Shown here: piece after piece, positions 48,762-60,690 of the stretch
How positions within the stretch are numbered: position 1 is the first letter of the stretch
Layout: each line of letters begins with the position of its first letter
Source of the DNA: Phylloscopus collybita
Lineage: Eukaryota; Chordata; Aves; Passeriformes; Phylloscopidae
Direction: 5' to 3'
DNA length: 64,000 nucleotides
NCBI GenBank assembly: GCA_027886175.1
Contig: JAJNNQ010000006.1
Coordinates: forward strand, 13,088,001-13,152,000
Notes under the pieces: model-generated
The model's database searches: none
What the model saw: only the letters and a program-made list of their open reading frames with translations
Told to the model about the DNA's origin: nothing
Translations under genes and position numbers: made by a program

Positions 48762-49700
48762 TCATAGAATCATAAAATGGTTTGGGTCAAAAGGGACAAA
48801 GGGATCTAATTCCAAGTCCTCTGCCACAGACAGGGACATCTTTCACTAGACCAGGGTGCTCAGAGTCCCATCCAACCTAACCTTGAACAACTCCAGGGAT
48901 GGAGCATTCACAACTTCTCTGAGCAATCTCTTCCAATGCCTCACCACCAAGACAAGTAAAGATTTCTTCCTCGTATCAACTCTAAACCTACTCTCTTTCA
49001 GTTTAAAGCCATTTCCCTTGTCCTGTCACAGCAAGCCCTTGTAAAAAGTCCCTTTCCATCTTTCTCATAGTCTCTCTTCTGGTACTGATAGACCTCAATT
49101 AAGTCACTCCCCAGCCTTCTCCAGGCTGAACAATCCCAATTCCCTCAGCCTTTCCTCATAGGAGATGTGTTCCATCTCTCTAAACATCTTGGTGGCCCTC
49201 GTCTGGACTTGCTCCATCATGTCCATGTCCTTTCTGTGCTGAGGACTTTGCTGGACCACATCAAGATCCTCATCTACCAGTACTCCTGTCCTTCTGGGCA
49301 GGGCTGCTCTCCATCTGTTCATTCCCCAGCCTGTGCTGATATCGGTGATTGCCCCAGTCCAAGTGCAGCAGCTTGCACTTGGTCTCATTGAACCTCATGA
49401 GATTCCCATGGGCTCAGTTCTCGAGTTTGTCCAAGTCCCTCTGAATGCCATTCCATCCCTCAGGTGTGCCAACTGCACTGCTCAGCCTGATGTCATCTGC
49501 AAATTTGCCAAGGGTGCACTTGAACTCTTTGCCTATGTCATTAAGGAAGATATTAAACAAATTTAAACAGTGTGGGCCCTTCAGGGACACCTCTCGTCAC
49601 TGATGTCCACCAGGACTCTGAGCTGTTGACCACCACTCTCTAAATGCAATTTTTTACTATCCAAGATCTACTTACAATCTAGTTAATACCAAATGCAATG
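48762..49700 (-). mobile_element. CR1 LINE 3' part, minus strand, with internal deletion
   Basis: The plus strand starts with the reverse complement of the CR1 terminus (TTCATAGAATCATAAAATGG). It passes through the ORF2 C-terminal coding part and ends in a reverse-transcriptase segment near 49700. At about 49245 the text jumps from GTGCTGAGGACTTT to a GATCCTCATCTACCAG segment, skipping roughly 150 bp of the normal CR1 sequence. It is 5'-truncated and dead. A minus-strand LTR lies 480 bp further on. Confidence 0.92.
49104..49388 (-). pseudogene. CR1 ORF2 C-terminal remnant
   Basis: A 94-codon minus-strand frame retains the CR1 stretch QHRKDMDMMEQVQTRATKM and YEERLRELGLFSLEKAG. The frame crosses the internal deletion, so it joins parts that are not adjacent in full-length CR1. 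It lacks the catalytic motifs and is a LINE remnant, not a host gene. Confidence 0.87.
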
Positions 49701-50180
49701 CAGGTTGGCCATATATTTGTAAAATCAACAGCCTAGGCCTACATTTAATATTAGAGAAGTTCGGCACCTTTTTAATCCTCTGAGCCATGCCAGACCTCTA
49801 GCAATTCTATGATTAAGAATTAAATGAAATTAATGTATCATTTACAGCCCATTTTACCTGCAAAATGTGTATTGCAATACAGTAAAGACTTCTTTGGGTA
49901 TCTTACGGAGTTAAGTATGTCTTTGTTTTAGCAAGTAATCTGTGATGTTGTAGTATTTCTCTGAAATATCACCAGGAAAATACTTCATTTTTCACTTAAC
50001 TCTATTACACTGTTTATAAGCCTTTGTCTGCCCCATGACCTTGTAATAAGTGTGATTAACTACTGTCTGCTGTCAGTATGAACAGTTCTTTGAAGAGTAA
50101 AAGCAAGTGTCTAATCTGTACCTCACTATTTATTAATCTGCTGTATTATTGTGTCAAACATCTTTCCAAAGTTTGGTATG
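49701..50180. other. Unique spacer between CR1 and LTR
   Basis: AT-rich sequence, nothing recognised. Confidence 0.45.
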
Positions 50181-50757
50181 TGTTGTGGTTTAACCCCAGT
50201 GGGCAGCTCACCCCCACAGAGCTGCTCACTCGCTCCCCCACCTGCAGAATGGGGGAGAGAATCAAAGGAGTAAAAGTGGGTTGAGATAAGACAGTTTAAC
50301 AGGTAAAGCAAAAGCCACACATGCAAGGAAAGCAAAGCAAGGAATTCATTCACCGCTTCCCATGGGCAGGCAGGTGTTCAGCCACCGCCAGGAAAGCTGG
50401 GCCTCATCACACACAATGAGGACTTGGGATGACAAATGCCATCACTCCAAATGTTCCCTTTTTCTTCTTTTCCCCCAGCTTTATGTGCTGAGCATGACAC
50501 CAGACAGTACAGGATATGCTTGGTTCAGCTGGCATCAGCTGTCCCAGCTCTGTCCCTTTCCAACCTCTCGTGCACCATCAGCCTCCTCACTGGTCGGGTG
50601 AGGAGCAGAGGCGGCCTTGGCTCTGTGTAAGCCAACAACTGCCCAGCAACAACTACAACATCATGTTATCAATCTTGTTTCCATCAGAAATCCAAAATAT
50701 AGCCCCATACCAGCTACTATGAAGAAAATTAATTCTATCCCATACAAAACCAACACA
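50181..50757 (-). mobile_element. Solo ERVL-like LTR, minus strand
   Basis: The plus strand runs from TGTTGTGGTTTAACCCC to ACCAACACA, 577 bp. It is the most complete and regular copy of the family in the window. On the sense strand it begins TGTGTTGG, has a CATAAAG box (plus-strand CTTTATG near 50480), and a GTTAAA in place of ATTAAA (plus about 50295-50300). Flanks GTATG (50176-50180) and ATATG (50758-50762) agree in 4 of 5 bases, fitting a target duplication. No internal retroviral sequence is next to it. Short frames across it match nothing. Confidence 0.9.
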
Positions 50758-53700
50758 ATATGTTAAAATACAAAACTCAAATCCCAATTTCACCATATTT
50801 GTTATGCCTCCTTCAGGAGCTTCTGACTTTTTAGAGCCAGATCACATATTTGACTTTGCAATTGAACTATAAATTTATATAAAGGTATTTCTTGCCACAA
50901 AATCAGAATTGCCAGATAATTTACTGGGTTTTTCCTACCTTTTTTATTAAATTTGATCAGGATTTGGCATCCTAGACTCCTATATTCTAAGGCACCTTTC
51001 CCTCAAATGAGTCTTACTGCCAACTTGGGACAATGCAATGATAAAGCTAAAGCAAGAGAGTTTCAACTGGCAAGACATTAAAAAAAAAAAATCAATATTA
51101 AAGCTTCAAGAAATAACCTGAAATACTTATTCAGAGAAATGTGCCAACTTTTGAGCCTTTGCTGCTCAGTCAGAGTTCCAGGTATAAGTGGCACATACCC
51201 AGGAGTACTGACTTCTGTAGAACCAGAGTAGACAAATGCAGCTGTAAGCCTGCTGTCCAAACACTCAGTAAAGCACCTAAGTTTCTGAGGGCTACATAAA
51301 TGTGCTGCTTCTAATGAGCACCATTTTTCAAAAATAACTTTGTTTCAGAAGGCTGAATATTTTCATATAAGCAGCAAAGACTCACACAGTAATCCTTGCT
51401 ACAAAGTTAGAAATGCTTAAAATAAACCACGGGTTTTTTAAAATAGAATTTTGAGACGCTATTAATGCAGATGAATGGATCATATCTTCTTAAAATCAGT
51501 TTCAACATTTAAATTGAATGCTAAGTTAAGCTGAGTACTCTGCTAAGCTTTATCCTTTTCCTGTTTTTCCTCATTTTTTAGTTTCTCTTTGCAACTCAAC
51601 ACCTTGGTATGATATATAATCTCATGATATATTACTATTTTCCTTTAGTAATAACTTTCAGTGATACGTAATGTCAATTTTAATTTCTCTAAAATAAAAA
51701 TAAGGAAATTATAACATTGACCTAATGGGTTTTTGTTTTGTTTCCGTTTTTGTTGGTATTTTTTTGTTGTTGGTTTTTTTTTGGGCTTTGGTTTTTTGTT
51801 TTTTTTTTGGTGGTTTTTTGGGTTTTTTTTTGTGTGTGTGTGTGTTCGGGTTTGTTTTTTTTTGTTGTTGTTGTTTGGTTGGGTTTTTTTTGTAGAAAGG
51901 TAAAGCATAGTGACAAATCAAATAAATGATCAAAAAGAAGCTCTGGAAAGATTCAGCATAGCTGTAGAGGTAAATGTATGCACTGCAAAATTAGGAATAA
52001 TTTGGTTCAAGATATGGTGAAGGTTCTGATAAACACAGGAACAGTCTCCTCTACTGGATTTTTCAAATAATTTAAATAAAAGCAACAGAAATCTGTCAGT
52101 GGTGCCCTATCCAAAATAACTAATATATATGTTAAAATGACAGGTTACATATTAAAATTGCATTTCAGATCAAAATACGTTCTTGGTTATAGATGAGTTA
52201 ATGCTGAGTAATTTAACTTGCTGACAACACTCTAATGAAAGCAGATATAAAGTGGTTTCACAGGATAGTGGCATTAGTTGAAAGATAATGTGAGACTTCC
52301 CATGTTTTCTGTCAAGTCAGTGTCTCTCCCTCAGCATTACAGTGGGGTCAGGAGGTGAGAAAAAGCTTGTCCACATTAGAGAGAAAATAGGTATAAAACC
52401 ATGTTGTAAACTGAAAGCTCAGGGATTCAACTAATGGAACAAATCCTCTATGAGTAACTTTTTCTGTCTAGTTTGAGATATATTTATGCATCAATATATA
52501 TTGGTATATATTTTAAAAATTGCAGAGGACTTATTGTTTCACTTCTATCCCAATTATTCTATGGAAGCTGAGTATGTTTGTGGTAGAGAGCAGCCTAGGA
52601 GACACAATCAGGGAGCAAAATCAGAGCCTCATTGTGCTAAACAACCAACAGATGAATGAAGCTGACAACTGAGAGGCGACTATTTGCATTTGAAAACAGT
52701 GAAATGAATTTGCTACTCTGAGGTCTTAATCTTTCTACTCCAAATCCTGCAGGTAGCTTAATCCAAGTCAATGGCATCACTTGCCTGAGTAAAACAAGCA
52801 GGATTTAGCTCTTCCTCAGTGCTGTGCACTAATTAAATGAGGGGCAGAGAGCACTAAAACAGACATACAACAGGCTTGCCTTCAACTCCTTTGTGTTTGC
52901 CTGAGAGGAAGATGGACACTCAGAATTGCTGTTTTTCCTTTCAGAGGGCGGATTGTGCATGCTGTTCTTTTTATATTTTAGTCTTTCATCAGGAAGTAAT
53001 GAAAGACACTGCACTTTCCTCTACAAGGCTTGTTTGTACAGGAAAATTCACTAGTGCATTCATGGTGGGATATAATCAGACTTCAAATTGGCCCGGAAAC
53101 GAAAAATTGGCAAACCAAAACCACTACACAACCCAGTGCTAATATTGTTAGGCCAGAATGGTTACACCAGAAATTTCTCCATTTTAGACAGCACCTTTGT
53201 TCTGAAAGTATGAACATCTGATTTGTGGCTGCACTGCTACACCTACAGAAGTCTTCACCCACTGCCTGGGATTATTTCCTATGTCTTCTAAGTGTCCTCC
53301 TGCATATTGGTTGATGCTCTTGTTGAAATACTCAATTCTATATTTACACAAAGAGCCCCAACAATAGCCACGAAATCCCCTGTAGTTGAGCTTATCACAG
53401 ACACCCACAATGCTCCCTGCCAATATAATTCAGGGACTAACCCCATCCAACAGGGAATTTGGAGTTGTGTATGCCCATCATATAATCAGGGCAATTACAG
53501 TCTTGACCTCTTTGCACTGTGATGCTTGTTAGACCTTTGCTCCCTTATCTCCAAAACCATCACTTCCCTTCCGGCTAAGGACCAGAAATAACTCAAATCC
53601 TGTGGCAGTGAAAAGTTTTTCCAGAGAAGCAGGTTTCTAGGAATGTGGTGGAATCCCACAGGGATAAGAGACGAGAGAGGAAGGTCTGTAAGGCTCTAAG

Positions 53701-54094
53701 GAAACGACAGGTAGGACCAATAGATAGCAAGAGGAAAGGGGTATGAGATACTGTGAAAAGGAAACTCCCTCATTCTTCTCTTTGGCCACTGCTCTCCATC
53801 AGAATTTTCCCATTCTTGTGGTGGTCTGAACAACTATGTTGCTTACCTCTTTTTACCCTCCAGAGTCTCTCAAATTGTAGAAAAAGGGAAAAGAGGCAAG
53901 GCTGTTCCATGGAAGAAGGAAAGGATGTAAAGCACAGCAAAGTGAGAATGACACCATATAGTGTAGGCATATATTTCTCAGGTGGAACACAAGACTGTAT
54001 GGGAAGAGACAAAAATTTTCAGGGCAAAGCAGCTCCATCACCATCTCAGGAACAGACAGAACAATCCATCCTACCATAAAACAGCTGCAGGATA
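50758..54094. other. Unique sequence, no gene recognised
   Basis: Apart from the T/G tract at 51728-51897 no repeat is recognised. Open frames stay under about 110 codons and resemble nothing I know. Confidence 0.5.
51728..51897 (+). repeat. 170-bp T/G-rich tract
   Basis: Irregular T and G runs (TTTTTG, TTGTTGTTG, GTGTGTGTGT) contain only a handful of C and A residues on the plus strand, and the tract ends in TTTTTTTTGTAG. The lysine- and threonine-rich frames on the minus strand are artefacts of it. Confidence 0.88.
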
Positions 54095-54704
54095 GTATGT
54101 CCTGGAAAGCAGCTTTGTGGAGAAGGACCTGGGGGTCCTGGTGAACAACAAACTGTCCATGAGCCAGCAGTGTGCTCTTGTGGCCAAGAAGGCCAGTGGT
54201 ATCCTGGGGTGCATTAGGAAGACCTTTGCCAGAAGGATCAAAGAGATGATTTTGTCCCTCAACTCAGCCCTGGTGAGGCCAAATCTGGAGTACTGTGTAC
54301 ATTTTGTGGCTCCCTGGTACAAGAAAGACAAGGAATGAGAAGAGGATCCAGTGGAGGGTTATCTTAGAGGATTGGAGCAACTTTGTTATGAGAGACCTTG
54401 GCCTCTGTGGCCAAGTTCTTTTCAGTGGTGCTGTGACAGGACAAGGGGCAAGTGGTGCAAATTTAAACACAAGAAGTTCCATGTGAATATGAGGAAAAAA
54501 TTCTTTACTCTGAGGGTGACAGAGCAGTGGAACAGACTGCCCAAAGAGCTCGTGGAGTCTCTTTCTCTGGAGACATATAAATCAACTCCTGGTCACAATC
54601 ATGTGCACCCTGCTCTAGGTAAACCAGCTTTCACAGGGGATTGGATCAGATGAACTTAGGGATCCCTTCTAGCCCCCACCAGGCCTTGAAGTATTCTGAG
54701 ATTC
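54095..54704 (+). mobile_element. CR1 LINE 3' part, plus strand, relatively well preserved
   Basis: The copy runs from GGAAAGCAGCTTTGTGGAG through the ORF2 C-terminal region to a 3' end with GGGATCCCTTCTAGCCC and TTCTGAGATTC. Coding sequence from 54117 to 54653 stays in one frame with a single stop (54336-54338). A deletion lies near 54336-54410, where text for the usual RATKM/EERLRELGLF part is missing or scrambled. It is truncated at its 5' end and lacks the catalytic part of the reverse transcriptase. Confidence 0.93.
54117..54653 (+). pseudogene. CR1 ORF2 C-terminal remnant, one in-frame stop
   Basis: The first part (54117-54335) reads EKDLGVLVNNKLSMSQQCAL and NSALVRPNLEYCVHFVAPWY. The second part (54351-54653), in the same frame, reads WCCDRTRGKW and RKKFFTLRVTEQWNRLPKEL. 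Both are typical of the CR1 reverse-transcriptase C-terminal region. A TGA at 54336-54338 separates them. The frame is kept better than in other copies here, suggesting a younger insertion, but there is no function. Confidence 0.88.
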
Positions 54705-57700
54705 AGGAGAGCAGATCCAACTTGAAACCACAGGGCAAGAACTTCAAGTGCAATGATAAGAAAAGTGAAAAGAAAAAGAGAAGAGAAGCATCCTAGCTGA
54801 CCCTTATTTATCATCTCTACTCAATAATTCTCTTCGTGTTAATTTTTCCACTTCATCTGCAATGCCAACAAAATATTTCCAAGGCATATTTTACACCTGC
54901 CATCAACTTGATTCTCCCCTTTACTAGCGCCTTTTAAATCTCAGGTTGGGCACAAGTGGAAGAGAAAATTAGAACTATCAGTAACTGTTTCTGGGCTGTT
55001 TCGTTATCAGAGATGTAAATTGCATCATATGAGCCTACATGTAATATTTTTTATTAATTTTCAATGTTATAGTAATTAGGTTAAAAGCAATAAGCTGAGA
55101 CACTCAATGCTGTTCCTAATGTGATGTCTCAGCTCTGTAATTCTAATAAAAAGCAGGGTGAGAGGTGTTGTGAGTAATTTTAAGTCATCCTTAAATAGGA
55201 GAGGAAATAAAACTGATTTTTTTCTGTCTTGCCTTTTTTGTAGTAAACAACAGAGCAAAGGTTCTTCTAACCTAAATGGGAATGTAAAACAAGTGCTGTA
55301 TCATAGCAACCGCCAGAGGTTTGTCTCAATATTTGAATGATTATGAACATCCTTGTTAAGTGTGTAGTATACTGCTCTGTCATAAGGAAACCCTAGTAAA
55401 TTACTGCTATAAAAGTGTTGAAGCTGAGTATCTTAGATTCCTTAATGATGGTATTTATTTAGCACTGCAAGGTAGTGCAGTACCTCATTCCCAGGTATCA
55501 TTTTTAATGACAGAAGACAGATCATAAAGACGAATAATAAGTCCTGATATACTGGGGGCAAAAACTCCGAGATATATTTTGAAATTGTGCTTCACAATTT
55601 TCAAATCAATGTGCAAAATAACCTTTCTCAGGAATAAGATTTCATGTCTACTGTTCAAACTTTGTGAATTGTCAACAAGCTGTAATGGGGAAAGCTTGTT
55701 TTATTGATGTTTGTGGCAAAAATAGCACCTTTTTTAGCATTTCATCTGTATTTATCAAGAACATGGGTTATGTGGTAGACTGGATTTTGTTTTTTAGATG
55801 ATTTCTTGCACTAGGTTACTTGAGTCTGTTTTGTCCAGTTCTTAGATATTGTGTGTTGTAACCAAGCAACGTGGCTAACGTTTTGAAAAGCACCTAACTA
55901 GGTTCTTACACCAGGGCTGCATTCACAGAAAAATGTGCTGCTACAAAATGTGCCTTGCAAAGACATTGCTGGCCAGGGAATTCACTCTGTAGCACCATGG
56001 GATAAGAGCACCATGCACACCAGGAGAGGTATTTTTGTGCTGATGTTTGTGAGTGCATGTGTGTATATAGAATCAGGCTTTTGAGGGCAGGCATGAAACC
56101 TCATGAAGTCAGATAAAGAGCTGTTACAGCTGCTGGTCAATAAGACACACAGGGGGAAAGGTATCTTGAAAAAGACAGTAACATGACCCTGCATGAAGTA
56201 CTTGCATTAATCCAGGAGCCAGAGTAATGAACCTAATTGGATAGCAGGCTTTGTGTGCTGACACTCCCTGTCACAAGTTAGTTGTTTTATTCAAGGTAAA
56301 AAAAATATTCAGCAGGAAGAATTGAGAGTATTCCCTTTTTCCAGGACAACCTTCTTACTGTCTGAAAAATGGAAATGATTATGAGGAACATGGAGAATGC
56401 AGCTGAAATCACCTAACACAGCTCATAACCTTTCAAATGTATTTTAAGAAACAGGAATGGTTTTTGAGATGTGCCTTTAATCTGTAGGAATCCATAAATA
56501 TTTCCCAGTGGTGAATCCTGACTGGAAAGGGTCACTTGTTCCAGCTGTGACCACGCCTCTGCTTGTTCAACTCTAAGAACTGCCAAGCAAGGTTATTGTT
56601 CTTCTGTAGGAACTTTGGAGGAAGAAAATGCGTCCCCACAATTTAGCCTCACAGCTTAATCAGTTTTTCCCCTAAAACTTTATGACAGCTGGTACTCTGA
56701 CCACATCAGACTAGTTAGGGCTTGGCAGCACCCCCATGGCTAGTTGATGAACACCAGTGTAAGAAGGGAACCTCATCACTTCATCCCATTTTGGTGCTGA
56801 GTGCCAGTCTATTTTGAATTCTAGTCTATGGCTATGTCTGTTTTGTGAAATACTGATTTTGAGGATTTACTAGCCTTGGCATGAACTGGCTACTCAAGGT
56901 TTGCTTTCTCTGTGGCATTTTTCTGGATTATTTTTTTTTTTTTTTTGAACTACAGTATTTGATCTGATTCTAAATGAAAACATACTGATTTTGCTAATGA
57001 TGTGGGCCAAAGTAATCTAATATGTTCCTCTATAGAAGCTCCAAAAAATACAGAGAAAATGTAGGAAAAGATAATAGAAAGACTAAATAGGATATGCATG
57101 GAATATCTTAATTTTGCTACAAGCTGGGCTAATTAATTCCTTTTAATGAAAGGGTGATAAATAAAACTATATTCAAGCTCTTGTCTCTTATCCTTTCCTT
57201 GCTTCAATGCTGGTGTTAGTCTATTGTCTTTTTCCCCTAATTTCCATATGCGTAAGAGAAGAATCTGCCCTTTTCATTTTAAGGAAGAAATCCTTGAAAT
57301 TAGAACTCTGCTCTGGCACTAAAAACTAGTGCAGAGTATAAAAGACAACAACTTCCCTCAGCTGGTTTCTGGAGGTACCTGAAGGTGTTACCCCCATTGG
57401 AAACAGCGTGTCTGCAATGTAATATTACTCATTTTTCCTGAACATGAAAGTTTGACATGTTTGAGACAAGTTTCTTTTTCCTGTAACCAACCTCTCCCCT
57501 CAAATTGCTACTGTAGAGGCTGATTTTTCTTTAAATTAAAATGAGACTTTCAGAGTGCCCCTCTATTGTGTAATAGCAATGGATAATGGCCTGTAGTCCT
57601 TTGTCATTGAAAAATACATGCCTTCAGCTGAAAAGATGCACTTTTGTTATCCTTGGTCTCTCTTCCCTGCCACTTTGAAATCTAAGAAATGATGTAGCAG

Positions 57701-60045
57701 ATGCTGAGCTGAAAACTAGAAGACATATATGATTTAAGTGTCAGCTGCCTGGTATTTACTGTTCTTTTAGCTCACTCTGACAGAAGACTGCAGCTGTGCA
57801 AATTAAAATAGAAATCTTAAAATGATCACAATTTTTATTTCTTCTTTTTTTTTCCCAGATATTTTTTAAGTTTTCAAAACTACATATTCTTTGCCAAATA
57901 AAATCAGTATGTATCTTGTTCTACTTTTTTACATGCTAACTTTATTGTTGCCAGGGGCAACTACAGAAGAAATAAACACAAACGGCCAGTGTGTTCCATG
58001 CTTGTTTTCTGTTTGTTACTGTGTCATGGACAAAACGTTTGGGAGGATTAACTCATCGTCATGATTTTGCTCTGATAAATTGGCCGAGTCTTGGCTCTGC
58101 TCACAACAGCCTCAACAGATTCCAGGGAGACAAAAGGGCTGCTGGGCTACATTCTACCTTGTTTCCACATGGGAATTTTGGAATGAGGGGGGGTTTTATA
58201 GTTGATGACATCATCTATGTACTAACACAATGATCACCTGTATTGTTTGACCACTGGCCATTAGCTATTGCTTAGGAATGCTTTAACAATTAAAATCCTG
58301 AACACCACCACTATGTGGGTTTTCTTGAAACTCACCCTTCTATATAAGGAATCGTATATAAAGAAGTCAAAATAAATAATTTGGCTGTGCTGCAGCTAAA
58401 CAGTCTGTATGTTGTATAAGGGAAGCTTCCTGTACTGTTACGTGCTTTGATGATTGCATTTTCCTTTAATCTGTTCTCCTAAAACAGCTACAATACACTA
58501 CATCAATTTGGTTTCAATGTCACAACTCAGCCCTATAGCTCAAAAGAGAGAGTCCAAGGAATGATGATTTATAAAGCCAAAAATTCATTTGAATGTTTAC
58601 CAAAAATACCTTGTAGCCTCTGCACTTTGCTGCTTTCCTGTTTCAGATTCCATTTTAGGGTACAATCCAACCTGAATGCGTTAAGGACAGACTATTTTTC
58701 CCCACTCAATTCACCTTTCCAAATTTTAAGCACAGATTCCACTCCAGAAATGAGCAGCCCAATAGTATATTTTACTAATATCAGAAAAGGGAATGACTGC
58801 AGCAGTTGCAAAGATCAATGAGGGAGCTTTAGAGAGATGACTAACATAAACATTTCAGCTATGTAAAGGAATGAAGCTATTGAAGAGGGAAAAACTCAGA
58901 CTAAGGAACCAGAGACCTCTAAAACAAAAGGTTCAGCTCCAATTCTATTGAAAATACATTAAAGTCATCATAATTTTTCTGTAGGCTACAAAGAAGGCTT
59001 AGGTTTCAGTTTATTTCTTTGTTAATAAAAGTCACTCCTCCGTGTATAAATATCCAAACATTTTAATAAAGGTGAAATGTTTTGCAATATTTTGGTGCTC
59101 TCTTGAGGTATTCTCACATCCTCCAAGTGTAGAATGATTTTTTCCTCCTTTTTTCTACCCATCGCCTGATAGTTTTATCTATTGGATGGATTACAGATTA
59201 TATTGCTGTGATGGTTAATCACTTGTAGTCAAGAATAAAAATACCACAGTGGAGCTGGATGAGTTAAATTTAATGGGTGTGCAACTGACAGGCATGTACA
59301 GGATAAGCACTTTTATTACGTACTTCTCAGCACCACTCAGTTCACAGCGTGCTCCACAAATATTGGCAAGGAAATATGTCATGTGCCAGGGAATGAGTAA
59401 TAGAGATTTGTGTGAAATATGGATGCCAGAGAATGTCTAATTATAGCTCATGAAAGACAAAACAATAACCAATAACAAAACCCAACAGAATCATTCCCTC
59501 AAATCGAAGGTGGATTAATGATTTTTGCAGACAACTGACAAGATAAATAATTACCGAAATTCCTATGTGGTCAAGAACCCATGGGTAAAGAAGTGGCCTA
59601 GATCTGTGGAAAAGAGCTTCTTATCATGACAGAATGAAGGATGAAATCATCCTTACTTGTGCAAAATGCACTCCAGCATCTTAAATATGAAACTGAGTGT
59701 TAAGCCATGTTGGAATCGGGGAAGGAGCAGCTTTTCCCCAGCTAGAAAAAATAAATCTGACTTGTACTTCCAACATTCAAAATAAGGCAGCAGATGGAGT
59801 TGCTAGGAGACAGAAGGCAAAGAACAAGAGCATGAATGTGCTCTAGTGTCTCTACACAATAGCAAAGAGTATATGAAATGAACAGGAGCTTTAGATCTCA
59901 CCATCAGCTATGACTGTTGCAAGTGATGAAATGCAGTCTTTGTGCTAACTAGGTAAAAGCTAAATCTGAACAATTTTAATAAGAGGATCTATGAGAATTG
60001 TATTATGTGATATTTAATGCTGCTCTGCTGGCAATCCTTGTAACT
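54705..60045. other. Unique sequence, no gene recognised
   Basis: No transposon is recognised over 5 kb. A poly-T run lies at about 56931-56947. A weak candidate exon at 55244-55318 is listed separately. Confidence 0.5.
55244..55318 (+). other. Possible 75-nt exon between splice-like sites (speculative)
   Basis: A strong polypyrimidine stretch and TAG (55241-55243) precede 75 nt that are open in one frame, reading KQQSKGSSNLNGNVKQVLYH then SNRQR. The block ends CCAGAG before a GTTTGT, a passable donor. The other two frames carry early stops. I do not know the peptide and see no partner exons, so it may be chance. Confidence 0.15.
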
Positions 60046-60690
60046 ACGGAATTACAGTATCATTTGGATAGGAGGGACATTGGAAGGTCTAGCCCAACCT
60101 CCTGCTTAAGTCATGCTCAGCTCTGAGGTCAGATCAGGATGCTCAGAGATTTATCCAGTCATCTCTTCCATGAATGGTGATGGCATAACCTCTCAGCACA
60201 ACCTGCTCCTCCTGACAGCAATCACGAGAGGCAAGGTTTTCCTCATACCCTCTCTGAACCACTCCTGTATTAGTTTGCGCCTGCTGCCTCTCAGCCTCAC
60301 ACCTCTCACTGTGGCTCCATCTCCCTACTGACATCCTTGCAGATACTGGGGATTTCTGTCCTGTCCCTCCAGAATCGTCTCTTCTCCTGACTGAGCAAGC
60401 CCTGGTCCCACATCCTCTCTTCATGGGACTAATGGTCCAGCCACAATCATCCTGGCTGCCCCTGCTGAACTCATCCATGTTTATTGCTGCTTCCTGTACT
60501 GAAAGGCTAAAACTGGACACTATTACTCATGTGACCTAAAAAAATGCTGGCTGTTTTCCTATTAGTACAGTTCTGGATGATATCAGTCATCTTTGGGATC
60601 TTTTGCCAAGGTGCACTGCTGGCTCATGAGTGGCTCATGCCTAATTTTGAACCCACCAACACAAGAGGTCAGCAAGAGCCTGCTGCCACT
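60046..60690 (-). mobile_element. Diverged CR1 LINE 3' part, minus strand
   Basis: The plus strand begins with a reverse-complement CR1 terminus (ACGGAATTACAGTATCAT, then GGACATTGGAAGG and CTAGCCCAACCTCCTGC). It continues through the ORF2 C-terminal region to GTGCACTGCTGGCTCATGAG near 60615-60632, then fades by about 60690. It belongs to a different, older CR1 subfamily than the copy at 48762, judged by its CCAACCTCCTGC-type end. A 125-codon minus-strand frame (60143-60520) covers it but does not follow the CR1 reading closely. Confidence 0.85.

Noticed and set aside
60143..60520. 125-codon minus-strand open frame
   Set aside because: It lies within a CR1 3' fragment and does not follow the normal CR1 reading, so it is neither a host gene nor an intact LINE frame.
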